A stretch of 64,000 nt of DNA from Eubacterium saphenum ATCC 49989 (GTDB lineage Bacteria; Bacillota; Clostridia; Peptostreptococcales; Anaerovoracaceae), in contig GG688422.1 in the NCBI GenBank assembly GCA_000161975.1, positions 741,824 to 805,823 of the forward strand, written 5' to 3'. The translations under genes were made by a program, and so were the position numbers. Under the pieces are notes generated by a model. It did no database searches, was not told the origin of the DNA, and saw nothing but the letters and a program-made list of their open reading frames with translations. Shown piece after piece: positions 1-7,718 of this stretch (positions are counted from its first letter, which is position 1; the number at the start of each line of letters is the position of its first letter).

Positions 1-1230
1 TTGATAGCTTCAGCATTTATTTTTATGATATCGCCTATAGATGCAATACGCAATAGAATTTCTAAAAAAGGCATCATGATAGCAATGATCGTTTTATTTT
101 TAGTTGGTAACGCGGGTCTTGTAGGGGCAGGAGCTGCTATAGACGGGCCGATGAAGGAAGTATCTAAAAATGAGAAGATACGACAAGCGTGGGAAGCTGT
201 AAAGGATATTCATATTCTTTCAGGCACAGAGCAGGGAGATGATGAGTCATCGATGCAGGGAAATTCTGATAAATTGGATGAAGATATGTATAAATGGTAT
301 AAGTCGATCGCAGGTAAAGATGGGGTATACATAGTTAGTTCGGAAATTTATGATAACAAAACTTTGAGAAAAAACAGACAATCCGGTGAGGTAAAATATG
401 TACCTCACAATCCTTATTGTGAATTTGTATTATCTCCTAATTATCTAAAGGATACAGGCAACAATGTAGACCCGTCGTTGATGAAAAAGGCAAATGAAGG
501 TACTAGAGTTTATCTTGTTTCAAATAGCATAAATAAACAAGACAGAGAACTTATCAAAAAGATCATTAGAGAAGAGAATGTAGATAAAGAGAATCCTAAA
601 AAAATAGAATTTGTAGAATATACATTTGAAAAGAAGCTGTTTACATGGAATGCAGATGCAGATTATGAAAGCTATACGGATAAAGCGGTGGTTCTTTTAT
701 CGACACCAAATAATATGATATTTATGGAAAAAGGGAGCTTGTTTGCATCGGGGCTGAAAAACTCATATTTAAAATTTACGAAAGAGGCAAAACAAAAGTA
801 TGTAAATGATAGTGTTCTAAAAAAATATCATTTGTCTGATAACAAATTGACATTTAAGTCTGTCAGCGAACATGTTGACGGCATTCAAAAAAGATTGTCT
901 GAGACAATACAGTTATTTACTTTCGGCATTATATTATTAATGGTTAGTATTTTAATTTTCTTGGCAATAATAATTTCGCTGTATAAGGTGACCTTTGAAG
1001 AGGAAATAATAATCAAAAGATTTATGGGGCATAACAGAGCACGTATCTATTCACCTATCGTGATATTGTGTATTCTGGTGTTAGTTTTGGATTTTGTAGC
1101 AAGCCAAGTGATTAGATGTAGGATTAGTAGTGCGTTGGTGCTTATTATGGGTATATTTGAAATTATATTGTTTTACATAGCCATCGAAAAGGGTGCGTAT
1201 AAGCGTATAGTCAGTTTTTTGAAATCGTAA
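1..1230 (+). CDS. Bacteriocin-associated integral membrane protein (DUF1430-like), 5' end cut by window
   Basis: This is the C-terminal part of a MacB/FtsX-like membrane protein of the family found beside lactococcin-972-type bacteriocins. The frame is open from base 1, so the true start lies upstream. The first residues (transmembrane stretch, then a soluble loop rich in Lys and Asp) correspond to about residue 275 onward of the paralogue at 2973-5114. I see one transmembrane segment near residues 25-48, a long extracytoplasmic domain to about residue 300, and three hydrophobic segments at about 305-330, 345-365 and 375-395. That is the usual layout of an ABC permease acting with a separate ATPase. 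The ATPase gene starts 15 bases downstream. The likely job is export of, or immunity to, the bacteriocin; that is inference from the family. Sequence identity to the paralogue is low, so this is not a recent duplication. Confidence 0.7.
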   Translation: MIASAFIFMISPIDAIRNRISKKGIMIAMIVLFLVGNAGLVGAGAAIDGPMKEVSKNEKIRQAWEAVKDIHILSGTEQGDDESSMQGNSDKLDEDMYKWYKSIAGKDGVYIVSSEIYDNKTLRKNRQSGEVKYVPHNPYCEFVLSPNYLKDTGNNVDPSLMKKANEGTRVYLVSNSINKQDRELIKKIIREENVDKENPKKIEFVEYTFEKKLFTWNADADYESYTDKAVVLLSTPNNMIFMEKGSLFASGLKNSYLKFTKEAKQKYVNDSVLKKYHLSDNKLTFKSVSEHVDGIQKRLSETIQLFTFGIILLMVSILIFLAIIISLYKVTFEEEIIIKRFMGHNRARIYSPIVILCILVLVLDFVASQVIRCRISSALVLIMGIFEIILFYIAIEKGAYKRIVSFLKS

Positions 1231-1244
1231 GAATAGGGTGTCGT

Positions 1245-1904
1245 ATGAATAAAATTGAATTTATTAACGTAAGGAAAAGCTACGGGCATAGAGATGTTAT
1301 TAAGGGTGTTAGTTTTTCAATTAAGGAAAAAGAAATAGTATCTATAATAGGGCCGTCCGGCAGTGGTAAATCTACGCTTTTAAATATGCTTGGAATGTTA
1401 GAAGTGATTGACGGAGGTAAGATATTAATAGACGGTGAGGAACTTCCAAAGATAAATAGTAAAAAGGCGACACAATTAAGGCGAAATAAGATAAATTATT
1501 TATTTCAATCCTTTGCACTTATATCAAACGAAACCGTGGAGAAGAATTTACTCATCGCAATGAATTATGTGAAATCTTCTAAAAAAGAAAAAGAGAGACG
1601 CATTGATGAAGTCCTTAAAAAACTTGGGATTTTAGGTTTAAAAAAGATGCAATGCAACACTCTGTCAGGAGGGGAGCAGCAACGTGTGGCACTCGCAAGA
1701 TGTATATTAAAGCCGGGCGATATCGTGCTTGCGGATGAGCCAACAGGGTCGCTCGATCCTAGGATGAGTGATACGGTCTTTGTAATGCTTAAAGATCTGC
1801 GAAATAGTTTTGGAAAAACTATCTTGATAGTGACTCACGATATGAATCTGGCAGCTCAAACAGACAGACAATTAAAACTAAAGACGCAAATTCCGTATGT
1901 CTAA
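1245..1904 (+). CDS. ABC transporter ATP-binding protein of bacteriocin export/immunity module 1
   Basis: The 219-residue nucleotide-binding protein is of the LolD/MacB type. Visible motifs are Walker A GPSGSGKST near residue 36, the Q-loop in LFQSFAL, the signature LSGGEQQR, Walker B ADEPTGSLD and the switch histidine in VTHD. It begins with ATG preceded by AGGGTG and follows the DUF1430-like permease by 15 bases, so the two form one ABC exporter. A paralogous ATPase with the same motif order lies at 5195-5866. The C terminus is short and ends soon after the switch histidine, as expected for this subfamily. It should energise the partner permease from the cytoplasmic side. Whether the cargo is the precursor at 2496-2888 or another peptide is not shown by the sequence. 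Confidence 0.85.
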   Translation: MNKIEFINVRKSYGHRDVIKGVSFSIKEKEIVSIIGPSGSGKSTLLNMLGMLEVIDGGKILIDGEELPKINSKKATQLRRNKINYLFQSFALISNETVEKNLLIAMNYVKSSKKEKERRIDEVLKKLGILGLKKMQCNTLSGGEQQRVALARCILKPGDIVLADEPTGSLDPRMSDTVFVMLKDLRNSFGKTILIVTHDMNLAAQTDRQLKLKTQIPYV

Positions 1905-1918
1905 AGAGGAGAATAACG

Positions 1919-2176
1919 ATGATAGTATTAAAAACCACAGATATTCGGAATGATTTTAAAAAGATCAGCAATCTTGTTCGTACCGGCGAAAAGATTTTAG
2001 TTTCTCGACCGCACAACGAAAACCTTGTTATTTTAAGCGAAAAAGAATATAACGAACTTGAAAAAACTCGCAGGAATAATGAGTATCTGGCTAAAATTGA
2101 AAGACCGATTGAACAACTTTCTCAAGGCCGCACTGTAGTTAAAACTATTGAGGAACTTGAGGATATGGCAAAGTGA
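1919..2176 (+). CDS. yefM: Type II antitoxin, Phd/YefM family
   Basis: This 85-residue protein has the YefM N-terminal DNA-binding pattern: a short strand, a helix with RNDFKKIS, then the strand pair around VSRPHNENLVILSEKEYNEL, which matches the family core closely. The start is ATG 1919 with AGAGGAG eight bases upstream. Members neutralise a RelE/YoeB-type RNase and repress their own promoter. The stop codon overlaps the GTG start of a toxin reading frame at 2173, the usual translational coupling, but that toxin is truncated. The antitoxin itself looks complete. It follows the ABC gene by 14 bases and could be transcribed with it. Confidence 0.85.
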   Translation: MIVLKTTDIRNDFKKISNLVRTGEKILVSRPHNENLVILSEKEYNELEKTRRNNEYLAKIERPIEQLSQGRTVVKTIEELEDMAK

Positions 2177-2310
2177 AAGTCACCTTTACGGAAAATGCTT
2201 TAGTTGAATATATTTCTTGGCAACAGGAAGATAAAAAGACGCTTAAACGAAACAATCCTATTTTTAGTCTAAGAAATGCTATTCGTAAGGGAGCAGACTA
2301 CAAGTTGTAG
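2173..2310 (+). pseudogene. yoeB: Truncated YoeB/Txe-type toxin remnant
   Basis: A GTG start overlapping the antitoxin stop opens a 45-codon frame. It reads like the first half of YoeB: MKVTFTENA, then EYISWQQEDKKTLKR, matching the family pattern MKLxFSExAWxDYxYWQxxDKKxLKR. After about residue 40 similarity fades around the expected KGxPExLK region and the frame ends at TAG 2308-2310. YoeB is normally about 85 residues, so the second half with the catalytic Glu, Arg and terminal His-Tyr is gone. A working RNase is very unlikely. The downstream 75 bases show no continuation in another frame that I could recognise. I read this as decay of a YefM-YoeB system, leaving an orphan antitoxin. Confidence 0.72.
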
Positions 2311-2385
2311 CATAGGACATTTTTCATAATACAGTTAGGACTCCTATATTTTTTTGTTTCGCGAAGTGTTTTTTTGCAAAAAGGT

Positions 2386-2413
2386 TTGACATGTCAAAAA
2401 ATTAGTTTATACT
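2386..2413 (+). promoter_or_regulatory. Promoter of the Lcn972-like bacteriocin gene, with a palindrome over the -35 box
   Basis: TTGACA at 2386-2391 and TATACT at 2408-2413 are separated by 16 bases; a second possible -10, TATAAT, lies at 2413-2418 with a 21-base gap. The -35 box sits inside a perfect 14-base palindrome, TTTGACATGTCAAA, at 2385-2398, which would suit a dimeric repressor or activator. Confidence 0.7.
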
Positions 2414-2418
2414 ATAAT

Positions 2419-2438
2419 GCAGTGGAGAGATCCACTGC
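2419..2438 (+). promoter_or_regulatory. Leader hairpin before the bacteriocin gene
   Basis: A perfect inverted repeat (GCAGTGGA at 2419-2426, GAGA loop, TCCACTGC at 2431-2438) starts at or just after the predicted transcription start. It could stabilise the 5' end of the bacteriocin mRNA or act as a second operator. It is not followed by a T-run, so it is not an obvious terminator. Confidence 0.5.
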
Positions 2439-2495
2439 AGCTGCTAAAAATCTCGATTTTAAAAATGTTTTTTTGCAAGAAAGGAAGGATTAAAA

Positions 2496-2888
2496 ATGAA
2501 ATCAAAAGTTTTGGTTTTCTCGCTAGCGTTAATGCTACTCACATCGACGGGCTTGATATTTGCTAAAACTAACGAGAAGAGTTTAAAAGGATTACCGTAT
2601 GAAAAGGGTTTAGGTTATAAGGTAAACTTAGATACAGGAAATCAAGATGTAGAGCCTCTAAATTACGACAGTGGATGGAAAAGTTTTCTCGGTGGCAAAT
2701 GGAGACATGGTGTAGGAGACTATTATGTGTGGTCGCATTATGATCACAAAGGGAAAACTCATAGGACAACTGTCCAAGGAGCAGGAGGAGTGCGAAGTAC
2801 TTCTGGTTGGATAAAAAAGAAAAGAAGGGCTTCAGCTTCTTGGGAAAGAGCCCTTTGGGGAAACAAAGCGTGGGCTAATACTAAGTAG
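2496..2888 (+). CDS. Lactococcin-972 family bacteriocin precursor
   Basis: The 130-residue precursor has a Sec-type signal peptide (Lys at 2 and 4, hydrophobic stretch to about residue 20, likely cut after IFA or AKT). A C-terminal module from about residue 66 matches the Lcn972 family: GGKWRHGVG, then VWSHYDH, KTHRTTVQG and a Trp-rich end. Lactococcin 972 shows the same order (GTWQHGYG, YSNYHH, KTHSATV). That family binds lipid II and blocks septum formation in related bacteria; whether this peptide does so is inference. The insert between signal and module (residues 21-65) is longer than in lactococcin 972, so a propeptide may be removed. The gene has its own promoter, a good AGGAAGGA ribosome site and its own terminator, so it can be expressed more strongly than its neighbours. 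Confidence 0.85.
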   Translation: MKSKVLVFSLALMLLTSTGLIFAKTNEKSLKGLPYEKGLGYKVNLDTGNQDVEPLNYDSGWKSFLGGKWRHGVGDYYVWSHYDHKGKTHRTTVQGAGGVRSTSGWIKKKRRASASWERALWGNKAWANTK

Positions 2889-2900
2889 TTGTTGAAATAC

Positions 2901-2947
2901 AAAAACGGTGCTGATATACCTAGGTTTAAATAACAGCACCGTTTTTT
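2901..2947 (+). terminator. Rho-independent terminator after the bacteriocin gene
   Basis: AAAAACGGTGCTG at 2901-2913 pairs with CAGCACCGTTTTT at 2934-2946, with a 20-base loop and a run of T at the 3' side. It lies 12 bases after the bacteriocin stop. Read-through would supply the downstream export genes at a lower level. Confidence 0.85.
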
Positions 2948-2972
2948 ATAAAAAAACAAACAGGTGTAATAT

Positions 2973-5114
2973 ATGAAAAAGATAATAAGTTTATTGTGTG
3001 TTTTTGCAATCGGAATGATAGTTATAGGACATTTTTTAATGTGCGATGATTTGTTTAAGGAACAATTCATAGACAAGTTTAATAAACCAATTAATATATT
3101 ATCTAATCCTAAAAATACAAAGAAAAATATTTTGGAGATACAAAAATTAGCAAAAAAACATAATGTGAGTTTTATTAAAGATGTATATATTCCCAAAAAC
3201 ACAAATGATGATAAACGTAAAGTAATGATATTTGTATTTTTGCATGAATCAAGGTGGTTTGAAAAAGACTTTAAAAACATAGAAATAGAAAAGAATAAAA
3301 GCGGGCTTAATAAATTTTCAAAAAGCGAATCACTAAATTTATTAACCACAAAAAATGTCGAAATTAAAGCGTTTGATAAAATCAAGGACAATATGGTCAA
3401 TGGTGATTATCATTTAAAAGGAACTGATGAAGATGTAAAAAGATTTATTGTTGCTCTTAATAAAACTTTGGGTCTTGAAGCAAAAGAAGATAATGAATTT
3501 ACGGTGACAGGAGATTTTACGCAAGTACAGGGATTTTTATATATAATGATGATGATAATAATTATTATAGCATTAGTTTTTTGCTACATAATATATAACA
3601 GTTCACTATCTAGAGAATTCGCAATTTCATCTCTTTTAGGGCACAATAAGCTGAAGTTTTGCTTGAAAAAGACATTTAACCTGATGTTACCACCCTTTAT
3701 TATTTCTTTTTTAGTTATAAATGTTATTCTTTTTTTGTTAACTAAACCGGAAAGTATTTTAGGATATTTTAATGTAGTGGCACAGCTTTATTTAACTGAA
3801 TTAATAGTCATGATAGCTATTATAGCGATAGAATTTTTACTATTGTTTTTTAAGATTCGCAAAATAAATTTGATAAATATTTTAAAGGGTTATAGAAAAA
3901 CGCATGAAAAAATCAATGCCGTCTTTAAAGTCATATCATTTACTGTGGTTTTGTATATGTTGATAGTTACGCTATTTAGTTTGAATCAATATTTAGATTT
4001 AAAACCCAATATTAAAAAATGGGAGCGCGCAAAAAACTATGTGAATATTGGTTGTACGTGGACAAATACAGAAGAAAAAGATGATAAAAAAATGGAGAAG
4101 ACGGTAGTACCCAGATTAAATAAATTATGGGATAAGCTAGATGAAAGGGGAGCACTTATGTATTATGCACCTCTTGATGAACTTGAGGGGAGACCTACAG
4201 ATGAAGAATATAATAATAAACAAATGTTTAAAGGGGAATACGCATACATAAATAAGAATTTTCTTGATTATGCGAAAATAATCGGCAAAGACGGAAAACC
4301 GGTTAAAATTTCAAAACCTAAAAAAAATGAGTGGATTGCATTGGTTCCTGAAAATGTAAAAATATCCAAACTTGATAAATGGGAACTCAATGATACGCAT
4401 AGCTTTTATGCGGGTAAAAAGAAGTCAAAAATAAAAGAAAGGTATTTAACTATTAAATCCAATCAGAATTTATTTACGCTAGATAGTGATAAAACTCTGG
4501 ATGCACCTTATAATACGGACTATACTTTAATACTTGCAGGAGGAGCACTTAAAATGACGTCTTTAGTAAATGGGAAATTCCATCCTTATGTTAAAAATCC
4601 GGATAAAGCTTATGATGAATTAAAAAGCGTAATTAAAGAAACAAAGTCGGAGTCGTATATAAATGACTTAAGGAGCGTACACAGCGAAATCGTTAGGCAT
4701 ATAGACAGGTTTAAAACTGTAGCCATGGTAAATTTTATAGGTCTGTTGTTAGCTCTGCTGATTTTGGGGACATTACTTCAAATTGGCAAGGAATCATACT
4801 TCTATGATCATGGATCGAGGATAAATGTTTCAAGATTATTTGGTTATGGTTTTTTCTCCATCCATAAGAAAAAAATATTTGGAAACATTTTTAGCTATTT
4901 AATAAGCATAATGATGTTGTTTGTTGTGATATTTTCAACAAATATTTTTAGTGGAGGAATACTTTATATACCAAGATTCGGATGGAGCATAACATACCTT
5001 TTAGTAAGTTTGTTAATAGCGATAGTTACTTCATTAATATGTGGCATAGCAGAAATTTTTCAAATTAAAAAAGGTGAAAGAGAGTTGGTAATGCAATTAA
5101 AAGAAGGCTGTTAA
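2973..5114 (+). CDS. Bacteriocin-associated integral membrane protein (DUF1430-like), module 2
   Basis: A 713-residue MacB/FtsX-like permease of the type that accompanies Lcn972 bacteriocins. Residues 5-25 form a first membrane segment. A soluble domain follows to about 185, then a cluster of hydrophobic segments at about 188-212, 235-258 and 270-293. A second half begins near 315 with one segment, a long extracytoplasmic domain, and three segments at about 588-608, 640-662 and 670-690. The two-fold repeat of segment, loop and triple segment fits two fused FtsX-type halves. It lies 25 bases after the bacteriocin terminator and is followed by its ATPase. By family precedent it gives immunity to, or exports, the bacteriocin; the sequence does not decide which. 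AT-rich codons match the bacteriocin gene rather than the housekeeping genes further on. Confidence 0.8.
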   Translation: MKKIISLLCVFAIGMIVIGHFLMCDDLFKEQFIDKFNKPINILSNPKNTKKNILEIQKLAKKHNVSFIKDVYIPKNTNDDKRKVMIFVFLHESRWFEKDFKNIEIEKNKSGLNKFSKSESLNLLTTKNVEIKAFDKIKDNMVNGDYHLKGTDEDVKRFIVALNKTLGLEAKEDNEFTVTGDFTQVQGFLYIMMMIIIIIALVFCYIIYNSSLSREFAISSLLGHNKLKFCLKKTFNLMLPPFIISFLVINVILFLLTKPESILGYFNVVAQLYLTELIVMIAIIAIEFLLLFFKIRKINLINILKGYRKTHEKINAVFKVISFTVVLYMLIVTLFSLNQYLDLKPNIKKWERAKNYVNIGCTWTNTEEKDDKKMEKTVVPRLNKLWDKLDERGALMYYAPLDELEGRPTDEEYNNKQMFKGEYAYINKNFLDYAKIIGKDGKPVKISKPKKNEWIALVPENVKISKLDKWELNDTHSFYAGKKKSKIKERYLTIKSNQNLFTLDSDKTLDAPYNTDYTLILAGGALKMTSLVNGKFHPYVKNPDKAYDELKSVIKETKSESYINDLRSVHSEIVRHIDRFKTVAMVNFIGLLLALLILGTLLQIGKESYFYDHGSRINVSRLFGYGFFSIHKKKIFGNIFSYLISIMMLFVVIFSTNIFSGGILYIPRFGWSITYLLVSLLIAIVTSLICGIAEIFQIKKGERELVMQLKEGC

Positions 5115-5136
5115 TATAGATTAATCTTAAGTACGA

Positions 5137-5172
5137 AGATATAAAAATATTGCGAAGATAAGGATATTGCGG
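5137..5172 (+). repeat. Short imperfect tandem repeat before the module 2 ATPase
   Basis: CGAAGATA followed by an ATATTG block occurs twice in succession (about 5137-5155 and 5156-5172). It fills most of the 80-base gap between the permease stop and the ribosome site at 5181. No function is evident. Confidence 0.4.
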
Positions 5173-5194
5173 CGAGGCTTAAGGAGGGAAGTTG

Positions 5195-5866
5195 ATGAGT
5201 AACGAAGCGCAGATTTCACTTAAGAATGTGAACAAGAGTTTTGGGGCGCACCATGTGCTGAATGATGTGAATATAGATATAAACAAAGGAGACTTTATAT
5301 GTATCTTCGGCAAGAGTGGCGGTGGTAAAACTACACTTTTGAATATCTTGGGTACATTGGAAACATACGACAATGGAGAGATGCGTTCTTTCGAGAAACT
5401 GGATCCTATAAAGAAAAAGAAGGAATGTGAGCTTTTAAGAAGAAATAATATTGCTTATCTCTTTCAAAACTTTGCACTTGTAGAGAAGATGACGGTAGAG
5501 GATAATATGAAGCTTGCCGTGAAGTACAACAAGGCAAAGAATAAAAAGGAGCTCATTCAAACTGCTCTTGATAAGATGGGAGTAGGCGATAAGCTGAAGT
5601 CTAAAGTATACGAGCTTTCGGGTGGTGAACAGCAGAGGGTGGCGATAGCTAGGAATATGGTCAAGCCTTTTGATATAATGTTAGCTGACGAACCTACAGG
5701 ATCGCTCGATGATGAGAACAAGTCTATAGTTATAGACACCTTGCTGGCTTTAAACAAGGAAGGTAAAACGATTGTAGTGGTGAGTCACGATAAGGACTTT
5801 AAGAAGATTGCGAGCAAGAGTTATTTGATATCGGAAGGCAAATTGGAGGTTTTAAATGAAGCGTAA
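5195..5866 (+). CDS. ABC transporter ATP-binding protein of bacteriocin export/immunity module 2
   Basis: A 223-residue nucleotide-binding protein of the LolD/MacB type: Walker A GKSGGGKTT near residue 38, the Q-loop in LFQNFAL, the signature LSGGEQQR, Walker B ADEPTGSLDD and the switch histidine in SHD. I start it at ATG 5195, four bases after AAGGAGGG; an in-frame TTG just before it is less likely. It is a clear paralogue of the ATPase at 1245-1904. It follows the 713-residue permease and overlaps the next gene by 11 bases, so permease, ATPase and the small membrane-anchored protein form one transcription unit. It should power export of, or defence against, the Lcn972-like peptide. Confidence 0.85.
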   Translation: MSNEAQISLKNVNKSFGAHHVLNDVNIDINKGDFICIFGKSGGGKTTLLNILGTLETYDNGEMRSFEKLDPIKKKKECELLRRNNIAYLFQNFALVEKMTVEDNMKLAVKYNKAKNKKELIQTALDKMGVGDKLKSKVYELSGGEQQRVAIARNMVKPFDIMLADEPTGSLDDENKSIVIDTLLALNKEGKTIVVVSHDKDFKKIASKSYLISEGKLEVLNEA

Positions 5867-6503
5867 ACATGTCATAGGGATAATAGTTATAGTGTTATTG
5901 GTAGCTGCGGTTTTTGCGGGGCGATATATATACAAGGAACGTTATTCCGATGAAATGAAAAAGTCTCTTGTTATAACAAATGGAGCAACCACGAAATTTA
6001 AAGCCATAGGCATAGCTTGGAAGAATAATGTTGTACTGCAGAAGACAAATAAAAAAGACTACTTCATACCTAAGATACTCGAAATAGAAGAAAGCAAGGT
6101 AAGGCTTGTAGCTCTTACAGAAGATAATAAATTGCTCAAGTCGGATGAATTCCTATTTGAACAAAAGCTTGTAGATCCTGATAAACCCAGAGAGGTCACT
6201 ATAAAAAATGTAATGAATCAAAAATTGATCTTAAATGTTGTCACAGGGAAGAGTGATATCAAGGTGCTTAAGATGCCTAAGGAATATAAATGGGAATATA
6301 CAGACAAAATGTCCGGCGATCAACATACCAACCGAGTTTTGTTCAAAGCAAAAACCAAATATGCATATGAAATTACACTTCATGGGAAAGGCGGTAAACA
6401 TGGCTATTCAGGGAAAACAGAAGGTGGTAAAGAGGCAGTAGTTGAGTGGGAACGGCCTGCTGATAATCTGCAGAACAGTTGGGTACGACTTATAAAAAAA
6501 TAG
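5856..6503 (+). CDS. Membrane-anchored protein of the bacteriocin locus, function unknown
   Basis: I do not recognise this 215-residue protein. It starts at ATG 5856 inside the end of the ATPase gene, with GGAGG seven bases upstream. It has a positively charged start followed by one hydrophobic segment (residues 5-22) and no lipobox cysteine, so it should sit in the membrane with the rest outside. The outer part is Lys-rich and looks beta-stranded. Its position as third gene of the permease-ATPase unit suggests an accessory role, for example capturing the peptide outside the cell as an immunity factor, but nothing in the sequence proves this. There is no counterpart in module 1 within the window; a relative could lie upstream of base 1. 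Confidence 0.6.
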   Translation: MKRKHVIGIIVIVLLVAAVFAGRYIYKERYSDEMKKSLVITNGATTKFKAIGIAWKNNVVLQKTNKKDYFIPKILEIEESKVRLVALTEDNKLLKSDEFLFEQKLVDPDKPREVTIKNVMNQKLILNVVTGKSDIKVLKMPKEYKWEYTDKMSGDQHTNRVLFKAKTKYAYEITLHGKGGKHGYSGKTEGGKEAVVEWERPADNLQNSWVRLIKK

Positions 6504-6540
6504 CAAGATTATATTTTAGTATTTTTAAAACTTGCTATTT
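6498..6540 (+). terminator. Weak hairpin after the bacteriocin locus
   Basis: AAATAGCAAG at 6498-6507 pairs with CTTGCTATTT at 6531-6540. It overlaps the stop of the membrane-anchored protein and has only a short T-run, so it may be a weak terminator upstream of the strong one at 6603-6630. Confidence 0.45.
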
Positions 6541-6602
6541 GCAATGGCGCTTTTCGGAGAATAAAATTCGTAGTTTTTGATTCTATTATAAACATTGAAA
6601 AT

Positions 6603-6630
6603 AAAAACAACCCGATGCGGGTTGTTTTTT
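6603..6630 (+). terminator. Rho-independent terminator closing the accessory block
   Basis: AAAACAACCCG and CGGGTTGTTTT flank an ATG loop and run into a tract of T. It separates the bacteriocin locus from the pseudouridine synthase gene and marks the border between the AT-rich accessory block and the housekeeping run. Confidence 0.88.
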
Positions 6631-6635
6631 CGATC

Positions 6636-6663
6636 TTGAATGTACGGCAAAAAAGAATATAAT
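6636..6663 (+). promoter_or_regulatory. Promoter of the pseudouridine synthase gene
   Basis: TTGAAT at 6636-6641 and TATAAT at 6658-6663 with a 16-base gap, directly behind the terminator at 6603-6630. Transcription would start near 6670. Confidence 0.65.
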
Positions 6664-6707
6664 AAAAAGAGTTGGGTAAAACATGATAAAAATTGGGTTT
6701 TAATGGG

Positions 6708-7676
6708 ATGGTTAAATTTACAATAACGGAAAATGATGCGGGGCAGCGGTTAGACAGGTTTTTTAAGAAGTATTATTGCAATGCGAGCCTGGCATACATA
6801 TATAAGCTGATAAGAAAGGATGTGAAGGTAAACGGCAAGAAGTGCAAGCAGAACTTTTTGCTGAATGCCGGTGATGCAGTGCATATATACATCTCGGATG
6901 ATGAGCATAAGAGGATGATTTTAAAGGACAAGGGGGTGCAGATAAAACCTTCGTTTAAAATTATTTTTGAAGATGACAACTTATTGGTTGTATACAAAAG
7001 GGCAGGGTTACTTACACACGGGAGCAGCACGGAAAAAAAGAGGACACTACTAAATGAAGTGAAAACCTATCTTATTCAGAAGGGAGAATATGATCCCGGC
7101 TTTGAAAAAACCTTTTCGCTTGCAACATCAAACAGGCTGGATAGAAATACCGAGGGACTTATAGCCATCGCAAAAAATGCTGCAAGTCAGAGGGAGCTTA
7201 ATGCGGCCTTCAAAGAAGGTCGTATTGAGAGGTATTATGTAGCGGAAGTTGTCGGTGAAGTACGGGGTGATGTCACTATAGATTATCCATTATATAAATC
7301 CGCAAAAAACAATACGGTTTTTGCAGATAAAGATGGCAGCGTACCTCCGGATGTTACCAAGGAAGCAATTACGAAGGTACATCCGATACGTGTAAATAGA
7401 ATAGATAAAAATGGCAGTGAATTCACATATACCGTAGTTAGAGTGAAGCTCTTGACAGGACGTACGCATCAGATAAGAGTACATCTTGCAGCCATAGGGC
7501 ACCCGCTGGTAAATGATCGAAAGTACCTGAAGTATGCCAACGTTTCGAGCAAATATCTAAACCCGGATAAGAGAGATAAATATAGTTTGATTGCCGATAA
7601 AATAGCCTTTTTTAAGATGAATTCTCCGCTTGAATATATGTCAAATACATACCTCGATACATCTGTGGTAAAATAG
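6708..7676 (+). CDS. RluA-family RNA pseudouridine synthase
   Basis: The protein has about 322 residues. An S4 RNA-binding domain occupies roughly residues 1-65 (pattern RLDRFFKK, VNGKKCKQN, L.AGD.V.I). The catalytic domain follows, with NRLDRNTEGL at about 142-151 carrying the nucleophilic Asp, and LLTGRTHQIRVHLAAIGHPL near 255. These are RluA/RluC/RluD hallmarks; members convert uridines in 23S rRNA or tRNA to pseudouridine. The usual HRLD is SNRLD here, a variation seen in some Firmicutes members. Which uridine is modified cannot be told. I chose ATG 6708 over the TTG at 6693; neither has a strong ribosome site. It has its own promoter and leads the long plus-strand run. Confidence 0.85.
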   Translation: MVKFTITENDAGQRLDRFFKKYYCNASLAYIYKLIRKDVKVNGKKCKQNFLLNAGDAVHIYISDDEHKRMILKDKGVQIKPSFKIIFEDDNLLVVYKRAGLLTHGSSTEKKRTLLNEVKTYLIQKGEYDPGFEKTFSLATSNRLDRNTEGLIAIAKNAASQRELNAAFKEGRIERYYVAEVVGEVRGDVTIDYPLYKSAKNNTVFADKDGSVPPDVTKEAITKVHPIRVNRIDKNGSEFTYTVVRVKLLTGRTHQIRVHLAAIGHPLVNDRKYLKYANVSSKYLNPDKRDKYSLIADKIAFFKMNSPLEYMSNTYLDTSVVK

Positions 7677-7718
7677 TTTCATCTGTAAACGACTTACTTT
7701 CGTGAGAAAGAATGGATT

